The notes: generated by a model from the letters alone, not told the origin. A stretch of 64,000 bases of DNA from Nocardia cyriacigeorgica GUH-2 (GCF_000284035.1 NC_016887.1:1674001-1738000); one strand, 5' to 3'; positions 1 through 10,736 are shown, counted from the first letter of the stretch. Program-made: numbers and translations.

Positions 1-787
<787 letters not shown>

Positions 788-795
<8 letters not shown>

Positions 796-1711
796 CCGAA
801 TCGGCTCCGGTAAAGACGAATTCCGTTCCGGTTTCGTCTGTTTCGTCGGCCGGCCGAACACCGGCAAGTCGACGCTGACCAACGCGCTGGTGGGCGCGAA
901 GATCGCGATCACCTCCTCGCGGCCGCAGACCACCCGCCACACCATCCGCGGCATCGTGCACCGCGAACACACCCAGCTGATCCTGGTCGATACCCCGGGC
1001 CTGCATCGCCCGCGCACGCTGCTCGGCCAGCGCCTCAACGACCTCGTGCGCGACACCTACTCCGAGGTCGACGTGATCGCGCTGTGCATCCCGGCCGACG
1101 AGAAAATCGGCCCCGGTGACCGCTGGATCGTGCAGCAGGTCAAGCAGATGGCGCCGAAGACGACACTGCTCGGCGTGGTCACCAAGATCGACAAGGTGAG
1201 CCGCGACCAGGTCGCCGCGCAGCTGCTCGCGGTGTCGCAGCTGCTGGGCCCGGACGCCGATGTGGTGCCGGTGTCGGCGGTCAAGGGTGAGCAGGTCGAG
1301 GTCCTGGTCGACGTCATCGCCTCGAAGATGCCGGAAGGTCCCGCGTTCTATCCCGACGGCGAATTGACCGATGAGCCCGAGGAAACCCTGATGGCCGAGC
1401 TCATCCGGGAGGCGGCCCTCGAGGGTGTGCGCGATGAGCTGCCGCATTCGCTGGCCGTCGTGATCGAAGAGGTCCTGCCCTATGAGGGCCGCGAGGACAT
1501 GCTGGACGTGCACGCGCTGCTGTATGTGGAGCGGCCGAGCCAGAAGGCGATCATCATCGGTAAGGGTGGCGCCAGGCTCAAGGAGGTCGGCACCAACGCC
1601 CGCAAGCAGATCGAGCACATCCTCGGCACCCGCATCTACCTGAACCTGCACGTGAAGGTGGCCAAGGACTGGCAGCGGGACCCGAAACAGCTGGGCAAGC
1701 TCGGTTTCTGA
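788..1711 (+). CDS. era: GTPase Era
   Basis: A 307-residue Era GTPase, the usual length. The P-loop is GRPNTGKST near residue 22, G3 is DTPG, G4 is TKID and G5 is SAV. A C-terminal KH domain carries IIIGKGGARLKEVG. Era binds the 3' end of 16S rRNA and assists 30S subunit maturation at the inner face of the membrane. The GTG start at 788 lies inside the end of the preceding gene, showing translational coupling. The neighbourhood (corC-like before, recO and uppS further on) is the conserved actinobacterial one, although a kinase cluster is inserted between era and the amidase here. Confidence 0.97.
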
Positions 1712-1849
1712 GCCTTCACCGTCGGTGCGGGCTGCTATATTCCCGGGCGAGTTCGTCGTCGGCCGTCGAAGCTGGTCGCAGGCCCGCGTCCCGATGACGA
1801 GCACGCGGCGCCGGAAGGGTCCCGGCGCCGATGCGGTTGTGGGAGGACG

Positions 1850-3373
1850 GTGCCGGTGGAGATCACCGAGGGCATGGATTTCGCCGGGTATCGGATCGAG
1901 CGTCGCCTTGGTGTCGGCGGGATGGGCGCGGTCTACCTCGTCCAGCATCCCCGGTTGCCGCGCAAGGACGCGCTGAAGGTCCTCGCCGACAGCCACCGCG
2001 ACGACCCCGAATTCCGGGCCCGGTTCCTGCGCGAGGCCGACATCGCCGCCCGGCTCCAGCATCCCAACCTGGTCGCGGTTCGCGATCGCGGTGAGTTCGA
2101 CGGCCGGCTGTGGCTGACCATGCAGTACATCGACGGAGTCGACGGCGCGCAGTTGATCCGTCGCGGCCCGGCCGCGTTGCCGTTGCCACGTGCGGTGTAC
2201 ATCGTCGCCGAGGCGGCCCGCGGTCTCGACGAGATCCATCGCGCGGGACTGCTGCACCGGGATGTGAAGCCGGCCAACATCTTGATCGCCGAGCAGCCGG
2301 GGGAGCCGGACCGGGTGCTGGTCACCGATTTCGGTATCGCCCGCCCCGCCGACGATTCGACCACGCTGGGCGATCCGGGCGGGCTCACCGCGAGCTTGGC
2401 GTACGCGGCTCCGGAACAGCTTCGCGGCGAGGTGCTCGATCAGCGCGCGGACGTCTACGCGCTGGGCTGCACGCTGTTTCACCTGCTGACCGGCTCGGTG
2501 CCGTTCCAGCGCGACACGCCGGGCGCGGTCATGTTCGCCCATCTGAACGATCCGCCGCCGCGGCCGTCGCAGGTCGATCCGCGGTTGCCGGCCGGATTCG
2601 ACAACGTGATCGCCACCGCGCTGGCCAAGGATCCGGCGCGGCGCTACCCCAGCTGTGGTGCCCTGGCCGAGGCGGCGCACCGGGCGTTGACCGAGGCCGA
2701 CGCCGAAACCGTCCGGCTGCACCCGTCGACCGCCGCCGCGCCCGTTCCCGCTGGTGCGCCGCCGGTTCGGAAGTCCGGCGCGCGGGCGCTGCTGTGGGCC
2801 GGTGCCGCGGCGGTCGCTGTGCTCGCGGTGGTGATCGCGGTCGCCGCCTGGCCCGCGCGCGTCGAATCCGCGTCGGCCGTGCGGCTGCCGACTCCGTCCG
2901 GCCCGGCGCCGAAGGTGTCGGCGGACTGGGCTGCGTACGCGTTCATGGTCGAGCCATTCGCCGAACTGCTGCCCTATTCGCCGGATGGCTACGGCTATCG
3001 CGAACTGACGATCTGTCAGGCGATCGACGAGCGACGCGACCTGGTGCGGTTGGATACCGCCTTGCCCGTGAGCGTGATTCGGTGCACCGGCGATCAGGAT
3101 CCGGTCGCCATGTTCTTCCTGCACTGCAACGCCGATCGCACCCGCGTCGGCCCGTTGCCCTGGCCGGGCACCGAAGGGGAGGAACACTGGGAGCGGCCCT
3201 CGGGATCGGGATACCTGCGGTGGGGCAGCTACACCACGGTGCACGGCGAGAAGTACGGCCGCCTCGAGGTGTTCTTCGACGATCCGGACCGCAACTTCTG
3301 CGCCATCCAGGTCAACGGCGAGGTCGCGGCCGCCGAGCTGCGGGCCCGCTGGTGGTTCGATGCTCCGCTGTGA
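1850..3373 (+). CDS. Membrane Ser/Thr protein kinase with extracellular sensor (copy 1)
   Basis: A 507-residue PASTA-less Pkn-type kinase. GTG start at 1850 follows GGGAGGA. The catalytic domain (about residues 10-275) has a Gly-rich loop LGVGGMGAVYL, the catalytic loop HRDVKPANIL, DFGIA, and the late motif QRADVYALGC. A single membrane segment (about 313-335) separates it from an extracellular domain of about 150 residues with four Cys (ICQ, RCT, HCN, FCA), probably two disulfides, ending in WWFDAPL. The extracellular part recalls the PknH sensor type, but that is a loose comparison. The second kinase at 4643 has the same plan, cysteine spacing and ending, so they are tandem paralogues around a lipoprotein. 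Ligand and substrates cannot be read from the sequence. Confidence 0.92.
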   Translation: MPVEITEGMDFAGYRIERRLGVGGMGAVYLVQHPRLPRKDALKVLADSHRDDPEFRARFLREADIAARLQHPNLVAVRDRGEFDGRLWLTMQYIDGVDGAQLIRRGPAALPLPRAVYIVAEAARGLDEIHRAGLLHRDVKPANILIAEQPGEPDRVLVTDFGIARPADDSTTLGDPGGLTASLAYAAPEQLRGEVLDQRADVYALGCTLFHLLTGSVPFQRDTPGAVMFAHLNDPPPRPSQVDPRLPAGFDNVIATALAKDPARRYPSCGALAEAAHRALTEADAETVRLHPSTAAAPVPAGAPPVRKSGARALLWAGAAAVAVLAVVIAVAAWPARVESASAVRLPTPSGPAPKVSADWAAYAFMVEPFAELLPYSPDGYGYRELTICQAIDERRDLVRLDTALPVSVIRCTGDQDPVAMFFLHCNADRTRVGPLPWPGTEGEEHWERPSGSGYLRWGSYTTVHGEKYGRLEVFFDDPDRNFCAIQVNGEVAAAELRARWWFDAPL

Positions 3374-3389
3374 CAGAGGAATGCGAATA

Positions 3390-4646
3390 ATGCTGCGCAC
3401 CAAGGTTTCCCGCACGCTGGCCGCTCTCGTTGTCGGCGTGGTGGCCGCGACGGCCGGATGTGCGGTGGACGGGAATCCGCGGCCGGAGCAGCCCGATCTC
3501 AGCGGGCTCGATGTCGGCACCCTCGGCGTCAGCCCGCTCGCCGAGCCCGCCGCGGGTGACGAGCGGTACGGCCGGGTGATCGAATCGGTGCGGATGGGTG
3601 AGGCCGTGGTCGATCCGGCCGAGGTCGATCCCGGCCTGAGCTACGCGCTCGGCACGGTGCGGGCGTCGCCGTTGCCGACGCCGGTGAAGACCAACGGCCT
3701 GCTGGCCGCTCCGGCCCGTGCGGTGCTCCAGCGGTACGGCATGGTCGCCGGATTCGTCGTCGGCGGGGCCGACCGGGACATCAGCTCGATTCCGGTGGTC
3801 GGCTCGGCCCGCATGCTGACGGTGCTGCTGCTGCGCCTGCCCGATGCCGATGCGGCGCGGCGGGCCGCGCAGGAGATCGACGCGATCGACGCCGCGGTCA
3901 GCCCCGACAACGTCGGCGTCGACATCGACCGCCACCCGACGGCCCACGCGCACTGGCGTCCGGCGGTGCCCACCCTGGCCGCCACCATGGCCGACGGGGT
4001 CTTCGTCATCAGTCTGCTCATCGGGCACACCGCCACCGATCGCGAGGCCATGGCCGGCCTGGCCGCCGACACCTTCGACGCCCAATTGGCCCGCCTGCGC
4101 GAATTCCAGCCGACACCCCGCGACGAGATCGCCCGCCTGCCGCTGGACCGCGACGGCATGCTGGCGCGCATGGTGCCGGAAAAGCCCGGGCAGTGGCAGT
4201 ATCCGGCGGCGATCTCGGCCAGTACGGTCGAGACCGCGGGCTGGAACAGCGCCGTCATCCCGAAGGGCGTGGTCTTCGGTCCGCGCGCGGCACACCTGCG
4301 GATCGGGCGCGCGAGCGATCACGGACCGGCCGGCGAGCCGCTGGAGTTGCTCGGCTACAACGGCAGCAACGACTCGCTCGGCCGCTTCGCCGACGCGGCC
4401 ACCGCGCGACGGGATTTCGACGCCTTCGCCGATGAGGCCGAGATGCCGGGCTACGGCCCGATCGACACCCCGCAGGGCATTCCCGATGTGCGGTGCGTGC
4501 AATATCTTTCGGCCGGACCGCAGTGGCCCCGGTACTCCTGCCGCCTCCTCTACGGCCGCTACCAGGCCTTCCTGCGCGGCCGCACGATCGAGGGCACGCA
4601 TCAGCGCGTCGCCGCCCAGTACGCCCTGCTGGTGAGCACGGCATGA
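3390..4646 (+). CDS. Secreted lipoprotein between two kinases (DUF7373-like)
   Basis: A 418-residue lipoprotein if the ATG at 3390 is used. AGAGGA lies about 10 bases upstream, and this start gives a clean signal peptide (MLRTKVSRTLAALVVGVVAA) ending in the lipobox TAGC, Cys24. An earlier in-frame start at 3360 would place Cys and charged residues before the signal and is less likely. The mature part has two alpha/beta halves and late Cys residues. It resembles the large Nocardia lipoprotein family I know as DUF7373; that name is from memory. It starts about 17 bases after kinase 1 and its TGA overlaps the ATG of kinase 2, so all three are one operon. It is a natural candidate for a ligand-binding partner of the kinase ectodomains (inference). 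Confidence 0.85.
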   Translation: MLRTKVSRTLAALVVGVVAATAGCAVDGNPRPEQPDLSGLDVGTLGVSPLAEPAAGDERYGRVIESVRMGEAVVDPAEVDPGLSYALGTVRASPLPTPVKTNGLLAAPARAVLQRYGMVAGFVVGGADRDISSIPVVGSARMLTVLLLRLPDADAARRAAQEIDAIDAAVSPDNVGVDIDRHPTAHAHWRPAVPTLAATMADGVFVISLLIGHTATDREAMAGLAADTFDAQLARLREFQPTPRDEIARLPLDRDGMLARMVPEKPGQWQYPAAISASTVETAGWNSAVIPKGVVFGPRAAHLRIGRASDHGPAGEPLELLGYNGSNDSLGRFADAATARRDFDAFADEAEMPGYGPIDTPQGIPDVRCVQYLSAGPQWPRYSCRLLYGRYQAFLRGRTIEGTHQRVAAQYALLVSTA

Positions 4647-6199
4647 GCGGACGGCTCACTCCCGGGGTCGTGTTCGCGGGGTACCTGATCGAAGGCGTGC
4701 TCGGCAGCGGCGGGATGGGGACGGTGTACCTGGCGCGGCACCCGCGGTTGCCGCGCCGCGAGGCGGTGAAAGTGCTGTCGCCGCAACACAGCTCCGATGA
4801 CGAGTTCCGGGCCAGGTTCGTCCGGGAGGCCGAGCTCGCCGCCCGGCTCGACCATCCCCACATCATTGCCGTCCACGATCGCGGGGTGGCGGAAGATCTT
4901 CTATGGATCGCGATGCAATACGTCGACGGGACCGATGCCGCTGAGCTCATCCGGCGTCACCCGTCCGGGCTGGCGCCGGCGCGGGTCGCGCGGATCGTGG
5001 CGCAGGCGGCGCGCGGGCTGGATGCCGCCCATCGGGCCGGGATGCTGCACCGCGACGTCAAGCCGGCGAACCTGCTCATCGAGGCCCGTCCCGGTGGCGA
5101 CGAGTGGGTGTATGTCACCGATTTCGGTATCGCCCGGGCGGCCGGATCGGCGACGGCGCTCACCGAATCCGGCGTGGTCCTGGCGACTTTGGCCTATGCC
5201 GCGCCGGAGCAGCTCGCCGCGCGGCCGGTGGATCAGCGCGCCGACGTCTACGCGCTGGGTTGCACCCTGTTCGAACTGCTGACCGCGTCCAAGCCGTTCC
5301 CCCGGCCGACCGCCGCCGCGGTACTGCATGCGCACCTCCAGGAACCGCCGCCACGGGCGAGCGTGGTGAACCCGGCCTTGCCGGCGTCCATCGACGCCGT
5401 GGTGGCGCAGGCATTGGCGAAGGACCCCGGACAGCGCTTCCCGACCTGTGGTGCGCTGGCGGCCGCGGTCTCGGCAGCCTTGCTCGAGCCGGGGCCGAGG
5501 GCCGCGGGAGGGCCTGTCGAGGCATCGGGCCCTGCGCCTGGTGTGCCTGCCGAAACGGTGTCGGGACGGCGGCGAATCGGCCGCGCGGGGGCGCTGGCGC
5601 TGGGGTCGGCGCTGCTCCTCGCCGTCATCGCGGGCGCTGTCTGGGCGGTCGGCTCGGATGGTGAAGACACGTCGTCGGCCGCCGCGACATCCACGACAAC
5701 GTCCGTGCGCGCGTCCACCACCGCGGCCGCGGCCGGATCCACCTGGGGCAGCCACGATTTCGTGGTCCGTAGCTTCCCGCAGCTGCTGCCCGCCACCCCC
5801 GACGCGCAGGGATACCAGGGACTGCGGTGCGCGGCCGTCGGGCAGGACATGCGTCCGGTGGATGTGCGGGAACCGGTCGGCCGGGTGGCGCGGCTGCGCT
5901 GTAGCGGCAACGGCGCGCCGGTGCAGGCGCTCACGGTGGACTGTCTGGGCGACCGCTCGACGAATCCGGTAACGCCGTTCTCGGATATGACCGTCACCGG
6001 GGATCAACCGTGGCATCGCGTCTCCGGCAGCGGCCGGGTGATCTGGGGCGATGTCGTCAGCGAGGGCCGCACCGTGGGCACGCTGTTGATCGGGTTCGAT
6101 CTGGCCGGGCCGGGCCGCGAGCATTGCCAGGTATTGGTCCTTGGCGGGTCGAACGGTCAGGAACTCTACGACGGCTGGTGGCCGTCGGCCCCGCTCTGA
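4643..6199 (+). CDS. Membrane Ser/Thr protein kinase with extracellular sensor (copy 2)
   Basis: A 518-residue kinase starting at the ATG at 4643, which overlaps the lipoprotein stop (ATGA). A longer open frame to 4493 exists but would run through the lipoprotein gene. Catalytic motifs are LGSGGMGTVYL, HRDVKPANLL and DFGIA. The membrane segment is at about 315-337. The ectodomain of about 150 residues has four Cys (RCA, RCS, DCL, HCQ) spaced as in copy 1 and ends WWPSAPL. The kinase domains are very similar to each other and the ectodomains less so. This suggests tandem duplication followed by sensor divergence, with both perhaps reading related cell-envelope ligands. Confidence 0.92.
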   Translation: MSGRLTPGVVFAGYLIEGVLGSGGMGTVYLARHPRLPRREAVKVLSPQHSSDDEFRARFVREAELAARLDHPHIIAVHDRGVAEDLLWIAMQYVDGTDAAELIRRHPSGLAPARVARIVAQAARGLDAAHRAGMLHRDVKPANLLIEARPGGDEWVYVTDFGIARAAGSATALTESGVVLATLAYAAPEQLAARPVDQRADVYALGCTLFELLTASKPFPRPTAAAVLHAHLQEPPPRASVVNPALPASIDAVVAQALAKDPGQRFPTCGALAAAVSAALLEPGPRAAGGPVEASGPAPGVPAETVSGRRRIGRAGALALGSALLLAVIAGAVWAVGSDGEDTSSAAATSTTTSVRASTTAAAAGSTWGSHDFVVRSFPQLLPATPDAQGYQGLRCAAVGQDMRPVDVREPVGRVARLRCSGNGAPVQALTVDCLGDRSTNPVTPFSDMTVTGDQPWHRVSGSGRVIWGDVVSEGRTVGTLLIGFDLAGPGREHCQVLVLGGSNGQELYDGWWPSAPL

Positions 6200-6337
6200 C
6201 GTGGGGCGTGCGGCGACTGAACACCTACCGCGCCGACCTGTTCCGGGAATCGACCCGGCGCGGATGTCGGTGCCGCGCGGTACAGTTCAGGTCCGCGCGC
6301 AGAGAGTGTGCGGCGCTGCCGGACCAGGGGAGGGTCG

Positions 6338-9139
6338 ATGGCGAACCAGGACGAGATAGCCGGGTTCCTCCAGTTGCTGCGCGGGCTGATGGTGCCCGAC
6401 GAGCGGCCACGCATCGTGCGCACACTGCTACGGCGCCGGCGTCCGCTGCCGCCGCCGATGGTCTGCCTGGTCGCCGAGGAAGCCGGCCCGCTGCTCGAAC
6501 AGACCCACGACTGGCTGGGTCGCTCGTCCAATCGGGCGGTTCCGCGCGCCTACGTCGACGTGGGCGCGCTGCCGGCGCCGGCGCTCACCCCCGACACCGC
6601 GTCGGCGACCCGATTCGACGGCGAGGAGTCGACCGAGAACTGTCTGCCCGTGCTCGAGGAACTGAGCCGCCGGCTCATCTCCGACAACACGGCCATGGGG
6701 CCCATCGAGTTCCCGCGCTACCACGCCGCCGACTGGCTCACCCGGCAGCGCTCGGCCGGCGCCCCGATCGACGCCGCCGAACTGCGCGCGCGGCTGCCCC
6801 GGCTGCTGCGCATCGGCCGCCGCGACCCCGAGACCAACCCGTCACCCTTCGGTGCGCTGGGCGCCACCATCGAGCGGATAGCGCTGGCGATCTGGGCGGT
6901 CGTGCCGATCGTGCGGCTGTGGCTGTGGGTCAGCGGCCTGGTGCCGGGCGTGTCCCGGGAGCCGCGCTGGTTCATGCGCCAGCGCTATCTGGCGCCCGAA
7001 CTGTCCGACAGCTTCCTGGGATTCGCGCTACGACTCACCGAACAGGGCCGTGAGCGCGAAAACCACGAACAGATCGCCAAACTCCTGGTGCACGCCTTCC
7101 TCTCCGATCTCGGTGAGGCCTACCGCCGCCGGCTGCTGCGCCCGTCCAGTTGGCGGCGCACCGCCTATCCGGTGGCGCTGCTCGATGGTGTCGGGCACAA
7201 CGGTCAGGGCGCGGACCTGCTGCGCTGGATCAACGACATTCGCAATGAGACCGGCCGATTCGATCCGCTGGTGGTGATCGCCGCCGTCGACCGGGCGCCC
7301 ACGGGCGAGGAAGCGGCGAGCCTCGGCGACCTGGCTCGCCCCGTGGGTGCCGATCGCGACCCGCTGGGCCGGTGGCGCGACACCATCGAGGTGCGTCGCC
7401 GCAACCGCGACGCGACCGCCTGGTACCTGCCGCTGCGTATGCCGGATCCGGCCGATGTGCCCCGCGGTGACCTGGGCGAGAACCATCTCGCCCGACCGCC
7501 CGCGCCGCCGTGGGCGGCCCGCCGATCGGTGGTGGCGGCGGTCGCGGTGGTGCCGGTCGTGGCCTTGGTGGCGGCGGCCGCGGTGTATGTGCACCCGCGT
7601 AATCAAGTCGGCTGTACCGCGTGGCCGTTCTGGTCCGGCGTCGGTGTGGCGGTGCGCGATGGCGAATGCGTCGGTTACAGCGACAATGCCCGCCAGATCT
7701 TCGCCGACGATCCCGAGCTGTCGGAAATGCAGCGAGAGGTGTTCCGGCAGAACGCCATCGCCGACCGCATCCGCCGCGCCAACCCGAACCGCCCGATGGT
7801 CGCGCTCGTCTATTTCGCCGGCCTTACCTACGCCGACCGGAACATGCGCTATCCGCACGCCCAAGTGGAAGAACTCGCCGGATTGGTGCTGCGCCAGCGC
7901 GGCGCGAACGCGCAGAGCAGCGAAGCCGAGCCGCTGCTGCGCATCGTCATCGCCAACGGCGGATCCGGGATGCGGCAGGCGTCCTGGGTGGTGGACAACC
8001 TGCTCAGTGACCTGATCCGGGAGGATTCCGATGTCCTCGGCGTCATCGGACTCGACCGCAGCAACGCCGAGACGCGGCGAGCCATCGCACGTCTGGGCGA
8101 TCTCGGCGTGCCGACTTTCGGCACCACGCTGTCGGCCGATGGGCTGGACGCGGTGTCACCCACGTATTTCCAAGCGGCGCCGAGCAATCGAGTGCAGGCC
8201 AGGCTGGTCGCCGGCTATGTGGCCGGAGCCCGGTATCCGGAGGGTACGCCGCGCGCGGGCCAGCCGCGCTACGACAAGGTCACCGTGTTCCACCCGGACA
8301 ATCCCGACGACATCTATGTGCACACCCTGGTGGCTGACGTCCTCGATGAGCTGGGCGCCCGTGGCATTCCCGCTGACACCTTCAGCTGGTCGCGGCAGCA
8401 GGAGTTGTACGGCTTCCCACCACCGTGTGCCCGCAGCGACCCCGGCGAGGGCGAACTGCTGTATTTCGCCGGGCGCAACAACGATTTCGGTGCTTTCGTC
8501 AATGCCGTCACCCGGGAATGTCACGCGACCGAGTCACCGCCGATTCTCGGCAACGACGCGGTCACCCGGTTCATCGCCGACCCGGTGGGCAGACAGGCGA
8601 TCCCGGCCGGGCTCTCGATTCGCTATGTGGCCAAGGGCGTTCCGGTGATGCTCGCGGGACCGGGCTGTGTGCAGGGGCGCGGGGTACTGGGTGATGAGAG
8701 CGTCGGACTCGAATTCCAGGATCTGTGTGCCTCACTCGCGGAGCTGATCGAGGACCTGGATCTGTATCGCACACCCTGGCCGGGTGACCGGACCGGATTG
8801 TCCTACGACGTCGCCGGTGCGTTCCTGCAAGCGGTGCGTGCCAATCGGGCCCGGCCGGAGCAATCCTCGGGCGAGATCGTGCTGAGCCGCACCGCGATCG
8901 CGCTCGAGTTACGCGGTGCGGACTACACCGGCATCACCGGTGTGCTGCGCCTGACCGAGTCCCGGGTCGCCGAGGACGCCACCATCGGTGTGCTGATGGC
9001 CGAAGACCTCAGCAGCGACGAAGTCGCACCGCGATGCCTGCTCATGTTCGGCACCCCGGTCGGCGATACGTCCGGCCGGGGAGCGGATGGGTGCCCGGCC
9101 GGAACGCACAGCCCCACCGAGGTCTGGCAGCCGCGATGA
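6338..9139 (+). CDS. Membrane-anchored protein with cytoplasmic region and periplasmic-binding-protein-like receptor
   Basis: 933 residues from the ATG at 6338, preceded by GGGGAGGG. Residues 1-390 are predicted cytoplasmic: arginine-rich helices, an Ala/Trp-rich hydrophobic patch near 190 (LAIWAVVPIVRLWLWVSGL), and no kinase or P-loop motif that I can see. A membrane segment follows at about 397-417. The remaining 500 residues outside the cell look like a type I periplasmic-binding-protein fold related to Leu/Ile/Val receptors (segments VALVYFAGLTY, VLGVIGLDRSNAETRRAI, VTVFHPDNPDD, GELLYFAGRNNDFGAFV). No ABC transporter genes are nearby, so it is more likely a receptor than a transporter component. 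It follows kinase 2 by 138 bases on the same strand. Confidence 0.8.
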   Translation: MANQDEIAGFLQLLRGLMVPDERPRIVRTLLRRRRPLPPPMVCLVAEEAGPLLEQTHDWLGRSSNRAVPRAYVDVGALPAPALTPDTASATRFDGEESTENCLPVLEELSRRLISDNTAMGPIEFPRYHAADWLTRQRSAGAPIDAAELRARLPRLLRIGRRDPETNPSPFGALGATIERIALAIWAVVPIVRLWLWVSGLVPGVSREPRWFMRQRYLAPELSDSFLGFALRLTEQGRERENHEQIAKLLVHAFLSDLGEAYRRRLLRPSSWRRTAYPVALLDGVGHNGQGADLLRWINDIRNETGRFDPLVVIAAVDRAPTGEEAASLGDLARPVGADRDPLGRWRDTIEVRRRNRDATAWYLPLRMPDPADVPRGDLGENHLARPPAPPWAARRSVVAAVAVVPVVALVAAAAVYVHPRNQVGCTAWPFWSGVGVAVRDGECVGYSDNARQIFADDPELSEMQREVFRQNAIADRIRRANPNRPMVALVYFAGLTYADRNMRYPHAQVEELAGLVLRQRGANAQSSEAEPLLRIVIANGGSGMRQASWVVDNLLSDLIREDSDVLGVIGLDRSNAETRRAIARLGDLGVPTFGTTLSADGLDAVSPTYFQAAPSNRVQARLVAGYVAGARYPEGTPRAGQPRYDKVTVFHPDNPDDIYVHTLVADVLDELGARGIPADTFSWSRQQELYGFPPPCARSDPGEGELLYFAGRNNDFGAFVNAVTRECHATESPPILGNDAVTRFIADPVGRQAIPAGLSIRYVAKGVPVMLAGPGCVQGRGVLGDESVGLEFQDLCASLAELIEDLDLYRTPWPGDRTGLSYDVAGAFLQAVRANRARPEQSSGEIVLSRTAIALELRGADYTGITGVLRLTESRVAEDATIGVLMAEDLSSDEVAPRCLLMFGTPVGDTSGRGADGCPAGTHSPTEVWQPR

Positions 9140-9146
9140 ACCCAAC

Positions 9147-10583
9147 TCACCACCAGGGCTCAGGACGATGCCGCTCCCAGTGCAGTTTCGATTCCAGTTG
9201 CGCGGCCAGTGCCACCAGCGTCGGCTCGGTGTTCGCGGTGCCCATCAACTGCGCGCCGACCGGCAGGCCGGAGCCGGTGAACCCGGCGGGCACATTGACA
9301 CTCGGCCACCCCAGTACATTCCACGGCCAGGTGTACGGACAGGCCGCGGTGATCAGATTGTTGGTGGCCATGACGCCGATGCCGTCGATCTCCTCGGCGC
9401 GGGGCGGGGGAGTGGCCGTCGTCGGAGCGAGCACCACATCGAAGTCGTCGAAGAAGCCACCGATCCGGCGGTGCAGCAAGGCTTCCGCCTGCCGCGCCGC
9501 GAACAGCGCGGGACCGCTCAGCAGCATTCCGGTGCGCACATTGGCCATCGTGCGCGGATCGACCCGGGCGCCCGGCATCCGGTCGTGGGCCGCGCGGATG
9601 CCGGCCATCGAGCGCGGCAGGAACGAAGCACCCATCAGCAGTCCGTAATGCAGGTTGCGCACCGTCACCGAATGTCCCTGTTCGCGCAGGGTTTTCGCGA
9701 TCCGGTGCACACCGGCCTCGACTTCGGGATGCAGCGCGGTCCTGGTCGCGGTGAACGGGATGTTCAACGACAGCGCGATGCGCAACCGTCCCGGATCGCG
9801 GCCCACCGCGTCGGTCAGGGTGATCGGCTCCGGCGTGTGCAGATCGCCAGGATGCGGACCCGCGGCGGCGTCGAGCAGCAGGGCGGCATCACGCACGGTG
9901 CGCGCCAGCGGCCCGTTGACAGTGAGTCCGTTGAACGCCTCGGGCAGCGGCCAGGTGGAGATCCGGCCGCGTTGGGGTTTGATGCCGACCAGGTTCGTCC
10001 ACGCGGCCGGGATACGCACCGAGCCCGCCCCGTCCGAACCCAGCGCCGCGGGAACCAGCCCCGCCGCCACCGCCGCCGACGAACCACCGGACGAGCCGCC
10101 CGGCGTGTACTGCGCACCCCACGGATTGCGGGTGTGACCGAAGGCGGCGCCGCTGGTGAACGGCAGCTGCCCGTACTCGCAGGTATTGGTCTTGCCGACG
10201 ATCACCGCGCCCGCCGCCTTCAGCCGGCGCACCGACTCGGCGTCCTCGGGCTTCGGTTCGAAATCGCCGACGACACCGAACGCCGTCGGCTCACCCGCGA
10301 TATCGGTGTCGTCCTTGATCGCGATCGGCACGCCGAGCAGCGGCAACCGCTCGCCCGCCGCGATCCGCCGATCCGCCGCCGCGGCCTCGGCCAGCGCCCG
10401 CTGCCTGCGCACGACCCGGAACGCGTTGAGCGCGGGCTGGCTGGCCTCGATGCGATCGAGCGCGTCCGTGGTGGCGGCCACCGAACTGATGGTCGTGTTC
10501 GCGATGGCCTCGGCCAGCTCGGCCAAGCCGAGTCCGCGCACGGGCGACCCCGTGCTGTTCATCGTGTCGTCCGGCTCCGGCAT
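9147..10583 (-). CDS. Amidase-signature family amidase (amiA2-like)
   Basis: 478 residues. The start at 10583 is preceded by GGAG at 5 bases; the open frame continues upstream without a start context. Amidase signature features are the catalytic Lys in IAIKDDTD, the Ser/Gly-rich loop PGGSSGGSSAAVAAG, and the nucleophile segment GSDGAGSVRIPA, forming the Ser-cisSer-Lys triad. Such enzymes hydrolyse amides, including aryl and aliphatic ones, in the cytoplasm; the substrate is not predictable. The position between era and recO fits Rv2363 (amiA2). It is divergent from the hydrolase at 10737, with a perfect inverted repeat in the shared promoter region. Confidence 0.93.
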   Translation of the reverse strand: MPEPDDTMNSTGSPVRGLGLAELAEAIANTTISSVAATTDALDRIEASQPALNAFRVVRRQRALAEAAAADRRIAAGERLPLLGVPIAIKDDTDIAGEPTAFGVVGDFEPKPEDAESVRRLKAAGAVIVGKTNTCEYGQLPFTSGAAFGHTRNPWGAQYTPGGSSGGSSAAVAAGLVPAALGSDGAGSVRIPAAWTNLVGIKPQRGRISTWPLPEAFNGLTVNGPLARTVRDAALLLDAAAGPHPGDLHTPEPITLTDAVGRDPGRLRIALSLNIPFTATRTALHPEVEAGVHRIAKTLREQGHSVTVRNLHYGLLMGASFLPRSMAGIRAAHDRMPGARVDPRTMANVRTGMLLSGPALFAARQAEALLHRRIGGFFDDFDVVLAPTTATPPPRAEEIDGIGVMATNNLITAACPYTWPWNVLGWPSVNVPAGFTGSGLPVGAQLMGTANTEPTLVALAAQLESKLHWERHRPEPWW

Positions 10584-10679
10584 GTGAGCTCCGTCTCTTC
10601 GTCCTCTGTTGTGCACGGTAGCGCGGATTTGGTCACCCGTCCAGGTTGCTTGGGGTTGTCCATGGCCTCCGAGTTGTAG

Positions 10680-10700
10680 ACATACATACGGCATGTATGT
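10680..10700. promoter_or_regulatory. Perfect 8-5-8 inverted repeat, candidate operator
   Basis: ACATACAT (10680-10687) and ATGTATGT (10693-10700) are exact reverse complements separated by five bases (ACGGC). The AT-rich palindrome stands out in GC-rich DNA and lies 36 bases before the ATG of the hydrolase at 10737 and 97 bases before the amidase start. Size and symmetry suit a TetR- or MarR-type dimer. No regulator gene is adjacent. Confidence 0.6.
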
Positions 10701-10736
10701 AACAGTGGCGATAGCCAGCATGAAAGGGGAGAAATC

